From an uncultured Eggerthellaceae bacterium (GTDB lineage: Bacteria > Actinomycetota > Coriobacteriia > Coriobacteriales > Eggerthellaceae): a stretch of 19,848 bases of DNA. Of the stretch, positions 13,430 through 19,848 are shown piece after piece (positions within the stretch are counted from its first letter, which is position 1; the number at the start of each line of letters is the position of its first letter). The position numbers and the translations under genes were made by a program. The notes under the pieces were generated by a model, which was not told where the DNA came from, did no database searches, and saw only the letters and a program-made list of their open reading frames with translations. The stretch lies in contig CANRPV010000009.1 of NCBI GenBank assembly GCA_947632575.1, positions 1 through 19,848 on the forward strand, in the 5' to 3' direction.

Positions 13430-14541
13430 TGGTGAACATCCCTGATGAGAAAGCCTATGACGTACGGGTCGGATCGGGGATCATTGAAAACCTCGGAAGT
13501 CGTCTGAGAGAAATCGAGGCGGTGGCGAACTCGCCTCAACTTTTGGTTATATCCGACGATCAAGTGGCGCCTCTCTATCTTGATCAGGTGAAATCCTCCC
13601 TCAAGAAAGCTCGGTATCAGGTAAGCGACATCGTGATTCCCGCCGGGGAATCTTCTAAATCGCTCGAGCTTGCCGGTGAGATCTGGGAGGCTATGGCGGG
13701 TCTCGGCATCGGTCGGGATTGTGGCGTGGTCGCTCTCGGCGGCGGCGTCGTGGGGGATCTCGCGGGCTTTGTGGGATCGACATTCATGCGTGGTCTTCCG
13801 GTGGTTCAGGTTCCGACGACGTTGCTTGCCATGGTGGATTCGTCGGTGGGAGGCAAAACCGGCGTCAACCTGGAGGCCGGTAAAAACCTGGTAGGAACTT
13901 TCCATCAGCCAGTTTATGTGTGCGCCGATGTGGATACGCTGCAGACCTTGACCGATCGCGAGTGGCGTTGTGGGCTTGCGGAGATCGCGAAGGCTTCGGT
14001 CATAGACTCCGACGATTTCTTCTTCTGGATGCTTGATGAGCAAACGGCGCTCAGCGAGCGGAAGGTAGAGGCGGTCAATGAGGCTATCACCCGTTCGGTC
14101 ATCTTCAAAGCTGGCGTGGTAGCTGCCGATAAAACGGAGAGCCATGGGGTGCGCGAGTGTCTCAACTATGGTCACACTCTAGGTCATGCCATTGAGGTCT
14201 TGGCTGGCTACGGGACGTTTTCTCATGGCCAGGCTGTCGCCGAAGGCATGCGTTTTGCCGCTCGTCTCGCTCATCGTTTGCTTGGCACCTCATCCGAATT
14301 AGTTCAGACTCAAGATCAGCTTTTGGATGGGCTTGGGCTTAATCCGGTGGTGTGGTCGGCCTCACCTGAAGCCATGCTCAACGCGATGAAGAAGGACAAA
14401 AAGGTGCGAGGCGCGAGGGTTCGCTTCGTGCTGCCGCGCGACATTGGCGTTTGGGAGACTCAGGAAGTGGGCGATGAACTGCTCCTTGAGGCTCTCGGGG
14501 AGTGGCAGCGCACCAAGCAGATTCTGGCATCGAATGCCTAA
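13411..14541 (+). CDS. aroB: 3-dehydroquinate synthase
   Basis: Cyclises DAHP to 3-dehydroquinate using NAD+ and a divalent metal. The NAD-binding region has GGGVVGDLAGFVGSTFMRG (110-128) and VPTTLLAMVDSSVGGKTGVN (134-153). Probable metal ligands are Glu191 (CGLAEIAKAS), His255 (NYGHTLGHA) and His272 (SHGQAVAEGM). The length of 376 residues is typical. The ATG lies inside the end of aroK with AGGAGAAGG just upstream, so translation is coupled. After its TAA the same frame stays open for 34 more codons through a 15-bp tandem repeat, up to TAA 14644-14646. Confidence 0.96.
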   Translation: MPATRIVVNIPDEKAYDVRVGSGIIENLGSRLREIEAVANSPQLLVISDDQVAPLYLDQVKSSLKKARYQVSDIVIPAGESSKSLELAGEIWEAMAGLGIGRDCGVVALGGGVVGDLAGFVGSTFMRGLPVVQVPTTLLAMVDSSVGGKTGVNLEAGKNLVGTFHQPVYVCADVDTLQTLTDREWRCGLAEIAKASVIDSDDFFFWMLDEQTALSERKVEAVNEAITRSVIFKAGVVAADKTESHGVRECLNYGHTLGHAIEVLAGYGTFSHGQAVAEGMRFAARLAHRLLGTSSELVQTQDQLLDGLGLNPVVWSASPEAMLNAMKKDKKVRGARVRFVLPRDIGVWETQEVGDELLLEALGEWQRTKQILASNA

Positions 14542-14550
14542 ACTGTAACC

Positions 14551-14602
14551 CAAGTGCTTGTATCCAACGTGCTTGTACCCCATGTGCTTGTACCCCAAGT
14601 GC
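14551..14602 (+). repeat. 15-bp tandem repeat (3.5 copies) after aroB
   Basis: GTGCTTGTA recurs at 14554, 14569 and 14584, and a partial fourth copy (CAAGTGC) ends at 14602. The period is exactly 15 bases. Read in the aroB frame past its stop, it would encode VLV plus two variable residues three times. The rest of the 127-base gap holds only the aroQ ribosome-binding site. Confidence 0.9.
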
Positions 14603-14668
14603 AAACGCGGCCGCTTCAGGCGCGCCAACGCGATGCCAAATACTAAATCAGGTTAAAGAAGGGACTTT

Positions 14669-15109
14669 ATGAAACGTTATCTTTTGATGAACGGTCCGAA
14701 CATGGATATGCTCGGGATTCGCGAGCCGGGTGTTTACGGTGGCCAAACTCTGGCCGATCTTGAAGCCATGATGAGCGACTACGCAAAGGAGAAGGGCGTG
14801 GCTCTCGAGTGCTTCCAGTCCAATCACGAAGGCGCTCTTATAGACAAGCTTCATGAAGCCCATTTTTCCGGTATGGACGGCATCATCTACAATCCCGGTG
14901 GCCATACCCATTATTCCTACTCGCTTCGCGATGCCGTAGCCGCCATAAACGTTCCGGTGGTGGAGGTGCATATCTCCGATATCGACAATCGCGAGGAGTT
15001 CCGCAAGACCTCTGTGATCGCGCCCGCTTGCGTGGCCCAGATCAAGGGCAAGGGACTTGATGGTTATAAGGAGGCTCTTGATGTCCTGCTCGGACGCGAG
15101 GCTTCATAG
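14669..15109 (+). CDS. aroQ: type II 3-dehydroquinate dehydratase
   Basis: Small dodecamer-type dehydratase that converts 3-dehydroquinate to 3-dehydroshikimate. MNGPNMDMLGIREPGVYG (7-24) is the family's N-terminal signature and holds Arg18 and the catalytic Tyr23. NPGGHTHYSYSLRDA (75-89) replaces the more usual NPGAYTHTSxALRDA, and EVHISDIDNREEFR (99-112) carries His101. The length of 146 residues is normal. GAAGGGA (14658-14664) lies four bases before the ATG. The gene is in the shikimate operon, and its end overlaps pepQ by 29 bases. Confidence 0.95.
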   Translation: MKRYLLMNGPNMDMLGIREPGVYGGQTLADLEAMMSDYAKEKGVALECFQSNHEGALIDKLHEAHFSGMDGIIYNPGGHTHYSYSLRDAVAAINVPVVEVHISDIDNREEFRKTSVIAPACVAQIKGKGLDGYKEALDVLLGREAS

Positions 15110-16259
15110 ACTGCGAAATGCTTGCAGCGAGGAGGGCTATGAGGCTTTCTTCGCTTGCAACACCTCGGATATCCGCTGGGTGAGCGGCTTTGACGGGGTC
15201 TTCGATTCGGAGCGCGCTCATGGACTTTATGTCGACGGCAAGCGGGCTGTTCTGCACACGGACTCGCGTTATAGCACCGCCCTTGAGGCGCGAAGCGCAG
15301 GTGGCCCCCTGAGAGTGGTAACCGAGCCGCGAAGCGCCGAGTCATTTGTCCTTGAGCAGTGGAAACAGCACTGCGCCTCCAAGGAAAACCTTGAAGGCGC
15401 CCTTGGCGTTGGAGGCATCCGCGACACAGGGGATCGTCTTGGCGCTGAAGGCGCCCTTGGGATCGAGGATACGCTTACTCTTGGGGAGTATCGTCGACTG
15501 CAAGAGGCTTTTGTCGACGCGAATATCGAGCAGCCTTTTTGTGAAACCCATGATTTCATTCTCACGCTTAGGGCTAGTAAAGATGGAGAAGAGATCAAGC
15601 GGATGAAAGCCGCCCAGGCGATCACCGATAGCGCTTTTGGCTACATCGTATCCTTTATGAAGCCCGGCATGAGCGAGCGCGAAGTGCAAATCGAGTTGGA
15701 ATCATTCATGCTGCGGGCGGGAGCCGATGGCCTGGCTTTTTCCTCGATTGTGGCTACCGGCGCCAATGGGGCCTCTCCCCATGCCATTCCGGGCGATACG
15801 AAGCTTGAGGCTGGCCAGTGCGTGGTTTTGGATTTTGGGGCCCGTTTCGCGGGCTATTGCTCGGACATGACGCGGACGGTGTTTCTCGGCGAACCCGATG
15901 CCCTGATGCGCCAGGCTTTCGAGACTATGCGTGAGGCCAATGAGCAAGTGGAGTCGTTTCTGCGTTCCGGCGTGACGGGAGCCGAGGCCCATTATCTTGC
16001 GGAGCAGATTCTCGCCGATGGGGGATTTGGAGGCCTGATGGGTCATGGACTCGGTCACGGGGTCGGGCTTGATATCCATGAGCTACCCGTACTTTCTCCA
16101 CGAAATCTCAAGCCGCTGGAAGTTGGCAACGTGGTGACCGTCGAGCCCGGAATTTACCTGCCGGGCCGTTTCGGCATGAGGCTGGAGGATTTCGGCGTCA
16201 TTGAGGAACAGGGTTTTTCCGTATTTACCCAATCGACGCATGACATCGTTATAATATAA
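15081..16259 (+). CDS. pepQ: Xaa-Pro aminopeptidase/dipeptidase, M24 family
   Basis: Cytosolic metallopeptidase of the M24 'pita-bread' fold that releases residues preceding proline. All expected metal ligands are visible: Asp in VLDFGARF, Asp in CSDMTRTVF, His in MGHGLGHGVGLDIHE, Glu in TVEPGIY and Glu in RLEDFGVI. The N-terminal creatinase-like domain spans roughly residues 1-150 and contains an unusual glycine-rich stretch with a repeated EGALG (nucleotides 15392-15460). ATG 15081 is chosen because AAGGAGG (15068-15074) is six bases upstream, inside aroQ. From sequence alone dipeptidase (PepQ) and aminopeptidase (PepP) cannot be separated; the place before efp is conserved in many Gram-positive bacteria. 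Confidence 0.9.
   Translation: MSCSDARLHRLRNACSEEGYEAFFACNTSDIRWVSGFDGVFDSERAHGLYVDGKRAVLHTDSRYSTALEARSAGGPLRVVTEPRSAESFVLEQWKQHCASKENLEGALGVGGIRDTGDRLGAEGALGIEDTLTLGEYRRLQEAFVDANIEQPFCETHDFILTLRASKDGEEIKRMKAAQAITDSAFGYIVSFMKPGMSEREVQIELESFMLRAGADGLAFSSIVATGANGASPHAIPGDTKLEAGQCVVLDFGARFAGYCSDMTRTVFLGEPDALMRQAFETMREANEQVESFLRSGVTGAEAHYLAEQILADGGFGGLMGHGLGHGVGLDIHELPVLSPRNLKPLEVGNVVTVEPGIYLPGRFGMRLEDFGVIEEQGFSVFTQSTHDIVII
15392..15460 (+). repeat. 54-bp-spaced direct repeat in pepQ
   Basis: TGAAGGCGCCCTTGG is identical at 15392-15406 and 15446-15460, an 18-codon spacing giving EGALGVGG and EGALGIED. It is in the N-terminal, non-catalytic domain. Another short repeat, CGCGAAGCGC, occurs 39 bases apart at 15289 and 15328. 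Confidence 0.7.
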
Positions 16260-16287
16260 ATCGAGTTATCAATAATTGAGTTATCAA
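16250..16287 (+). promoter_or_regulatory. efp promoter candidate and 15-bp direct repeat
   Basis: A consensus TATAAT (16250-16255) lies at the very end of pepQ, 77 bases before efp; no good -35 is seen. Just after it, GAGTTATCAA occurs at 16263-16272 and 16278-16287, a 15-base period. efp may thus have its own promoter besides read-through. Confidence 0.45.
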
Positions 16288-16331
16288 AAGCGACTATCCC
16301 CAAGCTAAGGCTTGAATAAGGAGGATGCGGG

Positions 16332-16892
16332 ATGGCCATTTCAACGGCAGATTTTAAAAATGGTATGTGCATTGACTATAACGGCAAGCTCTACACCATC
16401 GTTGAGTTTCAGCATGTGAAGCCCGGCAAAGGTGGAGCGTTTGTGCGCACGAAGCTGCGCGATATCAAGACGGGTCGCGTGGTCGATTACACCTTCAACG
16501 CTGGCACCAAGTTCGATTCGGTGCGTCTTGAGACCAAGAAGATGCAGTACCTCTACACCGATGGCAGCGATTATCACTTCATGGATAACGATACCTACGA
16601 GCAGCTCGCCATCAACGCCGAAACCGTCGGGGATGCTGCTCAGTGGCTTAAGGAAAATGACGAGGCGTCTCTGCTCTACGCGGGGGATGAGTTGATCTCT
16701 CTGGAGCCTCAGATGTTCGTGGAGCTTGAGGTCACCGAGACCGAACCCGGCTTTAAGGGCGATACCGTCCAAGGTTCCACTAAGCCGGCCACTCTCGAGA
16801 CCGGGGTTACCATCCAGGTGCCAATGTTCATCGAGATTGGGGACGTGCTTCAGGTGGACACCCGCGACGGCCGCTTCATCAAGCGGGTCTAG
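16332..16892 (+). CDS. efp: translation elongation factor P
   Basis: Binds the ribosome between P and E sites and relieves stalling at consecutive prolines. The KOW-like domain I covers residues 1-63, with the tip loop KPGKGGAF and Lys33 at the functional position. Two OB-like domains follow, ending in the C-terminal signature GDVLQVDTRDGRFIKRV. The length of 186 residues is standard. The loop reads PGKGG and not the PGKGP reported in many actinobacteria, and no EF-P modification gene is in the window. ATAAGGAGG (16316-16324) lies seven bases before the ATG, a very strong site that suits an abundant factor. Confidence 0.97.
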   Translation: MAISTADFKNGMCIDYNGKLYTIVEFQHVKPGKGGAFVRTKLRDIKTGRVVDYTFNAGTKFDSVRLETKKMQYLYTDGSDYHFMDNDTYEQLAINAETVGDAAQWLKENDEASLLYAGDELISLEPQMFVELEVTETEPGFKGDTVQGSTKPATLETGVTIQVPMFIEIGDVLQVDTRDGRFIKRV

Positions 16893-16914
16893 AGAGCCGC
16901 GATCGGGGCTTCAA

Positions 16915-16961
16915 GCTGCTAAGTCTGTGAATTTAGCAGCCTTGGTCCAAGCAAAGGACCA
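16915..16961 (+). terminator. paired hairpins after efp, probable terminator
   Basis: GCTGCTAA (16915-16922) pairs with TTAGCAGC (16933-16940), and TGGTCC (16943-16948) pairs with GGACCA (16956-16961). They are in tandem in the 153-base gap and are followed by CTGTCTTCT. This probably separates efp from the carboxylase operon. Confidence 0.5.
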
Positions 16962-16969
16962 CTGTCTTC

Positions 16970-16975
16970 TATAAT
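16970..16975 (+). promoter_or_regulatory. candidate promoter of the biotin carboxylase operon
   Basis: A perfect TATAAT -10 box just after the hairpins, 70 bases before the next start codon; the -35 is not clear. The leader holds a small hairpin (AGCGC 16986-16990 / GCGCT 16998-17002) and an AGGGGGTG ribosome-binding site. Confidence 0.45.
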
Positions 16976-17045
16976 TTCGATTTCAAGCGCGAAAAAAGCG
17001 CTCGTAAATGCGATCTTTGACGTATTTGATAGGGGGTGTGAGTTT

Positions 17046-18932
17046 ATGTCCAGACTCCAAATCATGGACACCACTATCCGCGACGGTCAGCAAAGCCTGT
17101 GGGCTACGCGTATGCAGATTGGGGAGATGCTCCCGATTCTTCCTAAGATGGACCAGGTAGGCTATTGGGCCATTGAAGCCTGGGGCGGAGCAACCTTCGA
17201 CTCCTGCCTGCGCTTTCTTGACGAAAATCCGTGGGAACGCCTGCGTTCGATCAAGGCCAATACTCCCAACACGCCACTTGCCATGCTCTCCCGTGGGCAG
17301 AACCTGGTAGGTTATAAGCACTATTCCAAGGACATTATCGATCACTTCATCAAGGCCGCTCACCGCAATGGTATTGAGGTCTTCCGTGTATTCGACGCCT
17401 TGAACGACATCCGCAACATCGTCGATAACGCTGAGGCTATCAAGGAGTGCGGGGCTCACTTCGAAGGCGCCATCTCTTACACCATATCGCCTGTTCATAC
17501 GCTGGACAGCTTCTTGGAATATGGCCAGCAGCTGAAGGATTTAGGGGCTGATTCTATCGCCATCAAGGATATGGCGGGCATGCTGACCCCGTATCGCACC
17601 GAACGCATGGTGAAAGCCTTCAACGCTGAGATCGGTCTTCCGATTCACATCCACTGCCATTACGTCGGTGGTATGGCGCCGGCCAACATCATCAAGGCAG
17701 CAGAAGCGGGAGCCGCTATCGCCGACACGGCCCATGCGCCGCTGGCTTTCGGCAACAGCCATCCCGCGGTCGAGATGATCGCCGCCGCTTTCCAGGAGAG
17801 CCGCTACGATACCGGACTTGACCTCGACCTCCTTTTCGAGATCTCAGAATACTGGGAGGAGATTCGCAAGCGCGGCAAGTACAAGCGTGGCGTCAGCTCC
17901 CTGACTCACATGAAGGTTTATTCTCACCAGGTACCTGGTGGCATGATGAGCAACCTGATCAGTCAGCTGGAGGTGCAGAAGGCCGCTGATCGTCTCCCCG
18001 AAGTAATGGCGGAGATTCCTAAGGTCAGGGCCGAGGTAGGTTATCCGCCTCTGGTAACCCCCATGTCCCAGATCGTAGGCACCCAAGCGGTGTTTAACGT
18101 TTTGACTGGTAAACGTTGGTCAGTGGTTTCAAAGGAAATGAAAGACTACGTCTGTGGCTTTTATGGCAAAGCTCCCGGACGTATGGATAAGGAAATCGTC
18201 GCCAGGGTGGCCGGAGGCAATGAGATTCTGCCGCCGGACACGCCTCCGGGATCTCTTGTGACCACCACTTATGACGAGGTCGCCGCTGAGATCGGCGATC
18301 TGGCGAAGAACGAGGAAGATGTGCTGATGTATGCCCTCTTCCCCAATGAGGCTCGTACCTATCTCAGTAAGCACAGGACTTCTGAACGCGTCGACTTCAT
18401 GCTGGAGCAGGAATCCAGCGGTACCAAGGAGGACGATTACGTGGATATCAACCAAATTCGCGAGCTCGTTAAAGTAGCTGAGGAGAGTGGCGTTGGTGAG
18501 ATCGTCGTGGAGGAGGAAGGCGTTCGCATCGCCGTGCGTATGCCTGGCCAAGTTTACGCCGGTGACACTGTCGCTGCTGTGCCTGCAGCAAGCGCGGCGA
18601 CGGTACCGAGTGCGCCGGCCGCTGCGGCGGAAGACAATACCGGCCGTCCTCCCACGTGGAAGCCGGTCACTTCCCCTATGGTGGGCACGTTCTACGTGGC
18701 TCCCGCCCCAGGTGAGCCGCCCTTTGTCAAAGTGGGGGACGAAGTGGCCGCCAATGAGACGCTCTGCATCGTCGAGGCCATGAAGCTGATGAACGAGATC
18801 ACCGCCGAGGAGATGGGAACGGTTCGCGAGGTCTGCCTCGAGGACGCCACTCCTGTTGAGTTTGGCACGGTGCTCTTCTATATCGAGCCGCACGAGGTTA
18901 TGCCCATCGTTCCGGCTCCGGAGACAGCCTGA
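17046..18932 (+). CDS. biotin carboxyltransferase (OadA/PycB-like) fused to AccB-type biotin carrier
   Basis: A 628-residue two-part protein. Residues 1-460 are a keto-acid carboxyltransferase TIM barrel as in OadA, transcarboxylase 5S and pyruvate carboxylase B. Probable metal ligands are Asp13 (TTIRDGQQSLWATRM), Lys174 (AIKDMAGML, carbamylated in the family), His203 and His205 (HIHCHYVGG). GYPPLVTPMSQIVGTQAVFN (332-351) is the conserved C-terminal funnel. Residues 467-500 (DINQIRELVKVAEESGVGEI...) match the start of AccB, a Pro/Ala linker follows (505-530), and 541-615 are an AccB-type biotinyl domain with TSPMVGTFYVAPAPGEPPF and the biotin Lys580 in EAMKLMNE. Usual OadA carries a different biotinyl domain. 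With the adjacent biotin carboxylase, a two-subunit pyruvate carboxylase is the best guess; a decarboxylase is possible but no membrane subunit is seen here. Confidence 0.87.
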   Translation: MSRLQIMDTTIRDGQQSLWATRMQIGEMLPILPKMDQVGYWAIEAWGGATFDSCLRFLDENPWERLRSIKANTPNTPLAMLSRGQNLVGYKHYSKDIIDHFIKAAHRNGIEVFRVFDALNDIRNIVDNAEAIKECGAHFEGAISYTISPVHTLDSFLEYGQQLKDLGADSIAIKDMAGMLTPYRTERMVKAFNAEIGLPIHIHCHYVGGMAPANIIKAAEAGAAIADTAHAPLAFGNSHPAVEMIAAAFQESRYDTGLDLDLLFEISEYWEEIRKRGKYKRGVSSLTHMKVYSHQVPGGMMSNLISQLEVQKAADRLPEVMAEIPKVRAEVGYPPLVTPMSQIVGTQAVFNVLTGKRWSVVSKEMKDYVCGFYGKAPGRMDKEIVARVAGGNEILPPDTPPGSLVTTTYDEVAAEIGDLAKNEEDVLMYALFPNEARTYLSKHRTSERVDFMLEQESSGTKEDDYVDINQIRELVKVAEESGVGEIVVEEEGVRIAVRMPGQVYAGDTVAAVPAASAATVPSAPAAAAEDNTGRPPTWKPVTSPMVGTFYVAPAPGEPPFVKVGDEVAANETLCIVEAMKLMNEITAEEMGTVREVCLEDATPVEFGTVLFYIEPHEVMPIVPAPETA

Positions 18933-19848
18933 TGTTTTCCAAAGTACTGATAGCCAATCGCGGCGAGGTGGCCCTTCGCGTCATGCGGGCTTGCAAGGAG
19001 CTTGGCGTGAAGACCGTCGGCGTCTACTCCACTGAGGATGCCGACACCTATCCGATGCAGTATGCCGATGAGACTGTCTGCATCGGTCCCGCTCAGGCCG
19101 CTAAGAGCTATCTAGTCATCCCCAATATCATCGCAGCCGCCAAGACGACGGGCGCTGAGGCCATTCATCCGGGTTACGGATTCCTTGCGGAAAACGCCGA
19201 CTTCGCACGGGCATGCGCTGAAAACGATCTGGTCTTCATCGGCCCCTCGCCTGAGTGCATCGAGTCCATGGGCGACAAAAGCACTGCTCGCGAGACGATG
19301 AAGGCTTGCGGTGTTCCCACGGTGCCGGGATCCGATGGATGCCTCGATACCGTCGAAGAGGCCAAAGCCTTCGCTGATGCGGTGGGCTATCCGGTCTTGA
19401 TTAAAGCCACCGCCGGTGGCGGCGGCAAGGGTATGCGTGAGGTGCATAGCGCCGATCAGCTAGAGGCCCAATATAAGGCGGCTCGCAACGAAGCCCAGGC
19501 GGCCTTTGGTAATGACGGTGTTTATCTGGAGAAACTGGTCTTGCGTCCTCGTCATGTGGAGATCCAGGTGCTTGCCGATGATTTTGGCAATCAGATCTCT
19601 CTCTGCGAGCGCGATTGCTCGATCCAGCGGCGCCATCAAAAGCTTCTTGAGGAAGCCCCGTCGCCTGCTCTAACCGAAGAGTTGCGTCGCGCCATGGGCA
19701 TCGCCGCCATCAAGGCGATACGGGCCACGGGTTATCGCAACGCCGGCACGGTGGAATTCCTGTTGGACCAGAGTGGCCACTTCTACTTCATGGAGATGAA
19801 CACGAGGGTTCAGGTGGAGCATCCCGTCTCTGAGCAGATTACCGGTAC
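18932..19848 (+). CDS. accC: biotin carboxylase subunit (partial, runs off the window)
   Basis: ATP-grasp enzyme that carboxylates biotin on the carrier domain with bicarbonate. 305 complete codons are present and the frame is still open at the edge. The N-terminus MFSKVLIANRGEVALRV and EAIHPGYGFLAENADFA are classic, KATAGGGGKGMR is the glycine-rich ATP loop, and SLCERDCSIQRRHQKL and FMEMNTRVQVEHPVSE are the metal, bicarbonate and catalytic motifs. The ATG overlaps the fusion gene's stop by one base (TGATG), with GGAG (18920-18923) eight bases upstream, so the two are made together. It could serve the fusion alone, or also an acetyl-CoA carboxylase whose other subunits lie outside the window; PycA is the alternative name. 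Confidence 0.93.
   Translation, partial: MFSKVLIANRGEVALRVMRACKELGVKTVGVYSTEDADTYPMQYADETVCIGPAQAAKSYLVIPNIIAAAKTTGAEAIHPGYGFLAENADFARACAENDLVFIGPSPECIESMGDKSTARETMKACGVPTVPGSDGCLDTVEEAKAFADAVGYPVLIKATAGGGGKGMREVHSADQLEAQYKAARNEAQAAFGNDGVYLEKLVLRPRHVEIQVLADDFGNQISLCERDCSIQRRHQKLLEEAPSPALTEELRRAMGIAAIKAIRATGYRNAGTVEFLLDQSGHFYFMEMNTRVQVEHPVSEQITG

Noticed and set aside
14362..14628. Minus-strand frame with a GYKHx pentapeptide repeat
   Set aside because: The repeat is the reverse translation of the 15-bp DNA array after aroB; most of the frame is antisense to aroB and no ribosome-binding site is convincing.
1..19848. tRNA, rRNA, insertion sequence or prophage genes
   Set aside because: No cloverleaf-like, ribosomal, transposase or phage sequence was recognised by reading; a dedicated RNA search was not possible.

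Overview
This window is a chromosomal housekeeping stretch with every recognised gene on the + strand. G+C looks moderately high (my estimate, roughly 55-60 %). The gene order alaS-ruvX-mltG-yqeG-aroE-aroC-aroK-aroB-aroQ-pepQ-efp followed by biotin-enzyme genes, the AccB-type biotin domain and the protein styles suggest an actinobacterium, most likely of the class Coriobacteriia. That assignment is inference from gene order and style, not from a marker gene. I see no mobile element, CRISPR array, tRNA or rRNA, and no gene-free stretch longer than 300 bases.

Layout. (1) Bases 1-96 are the 3' end of fabF, overlapping fabZ by four bases (GTGA): the end of a fatty-acid synthesis operon. (2) galU (UDP-glucose synthesis) and rarA (replication-fork AAA+ ATPase) are separated by 215 bases of strongly structured, apparently non-coding sequence. 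(3) A membrane-anchored DUF948 protein and an AI-2E/PerM-type membrane protein lie four bases apart. (4) A GATC-rich leader precedes alaS, which overlaps ruvX by GTGA; then come mltG, yqeG and aroE. (5) A new promoter with a perfect 19-bp palindrome precedes aroC-aroK-aroB-aroQ-pepQ. With aroE this supplies five of the seven common shikimate-pathway steps: AroB makes dehydroquinate, AroQ dehydrates it, AroE reduces it, AroK phosphorylates shikimate and AroC makes chorismate; aroA and the DAHP synthase are not here. pepQ runs into efp, a proline-linked pair (Xaa-Pro peptidase and the factor that relieves polyproline stalling). (6) Last comes a biotin-dependent carboxylase: an OadA/pyruvate-carboxylase-B-like carboxyltransferase fused to an apparently complete AccB-type biotin carrier, one base overlapping a biotin carboxylase gene that runs off the window.

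No clearly new defence or mobile system is present. The most unusual signals are these. Short tandem duplications (periods 12-54 bases) sit at a large share of the gene boundaries, several copying start or stop codons or ribosome-binding sites: the fabZ N-terminus, fabZ-galU, the DUF948 tail, the transporter N-terminus, the alaS leader, ruvX stop, yqeG start, yqeG-aroE, aroE N-terminus, aroE stop, aroB 3' flank, pepQ and pepQ-efp. The carboxyltransferase-AccB fusion, the galU-rarA RNA-structure cluster and the operator-like palindrome before aroC are the other points worth testing.
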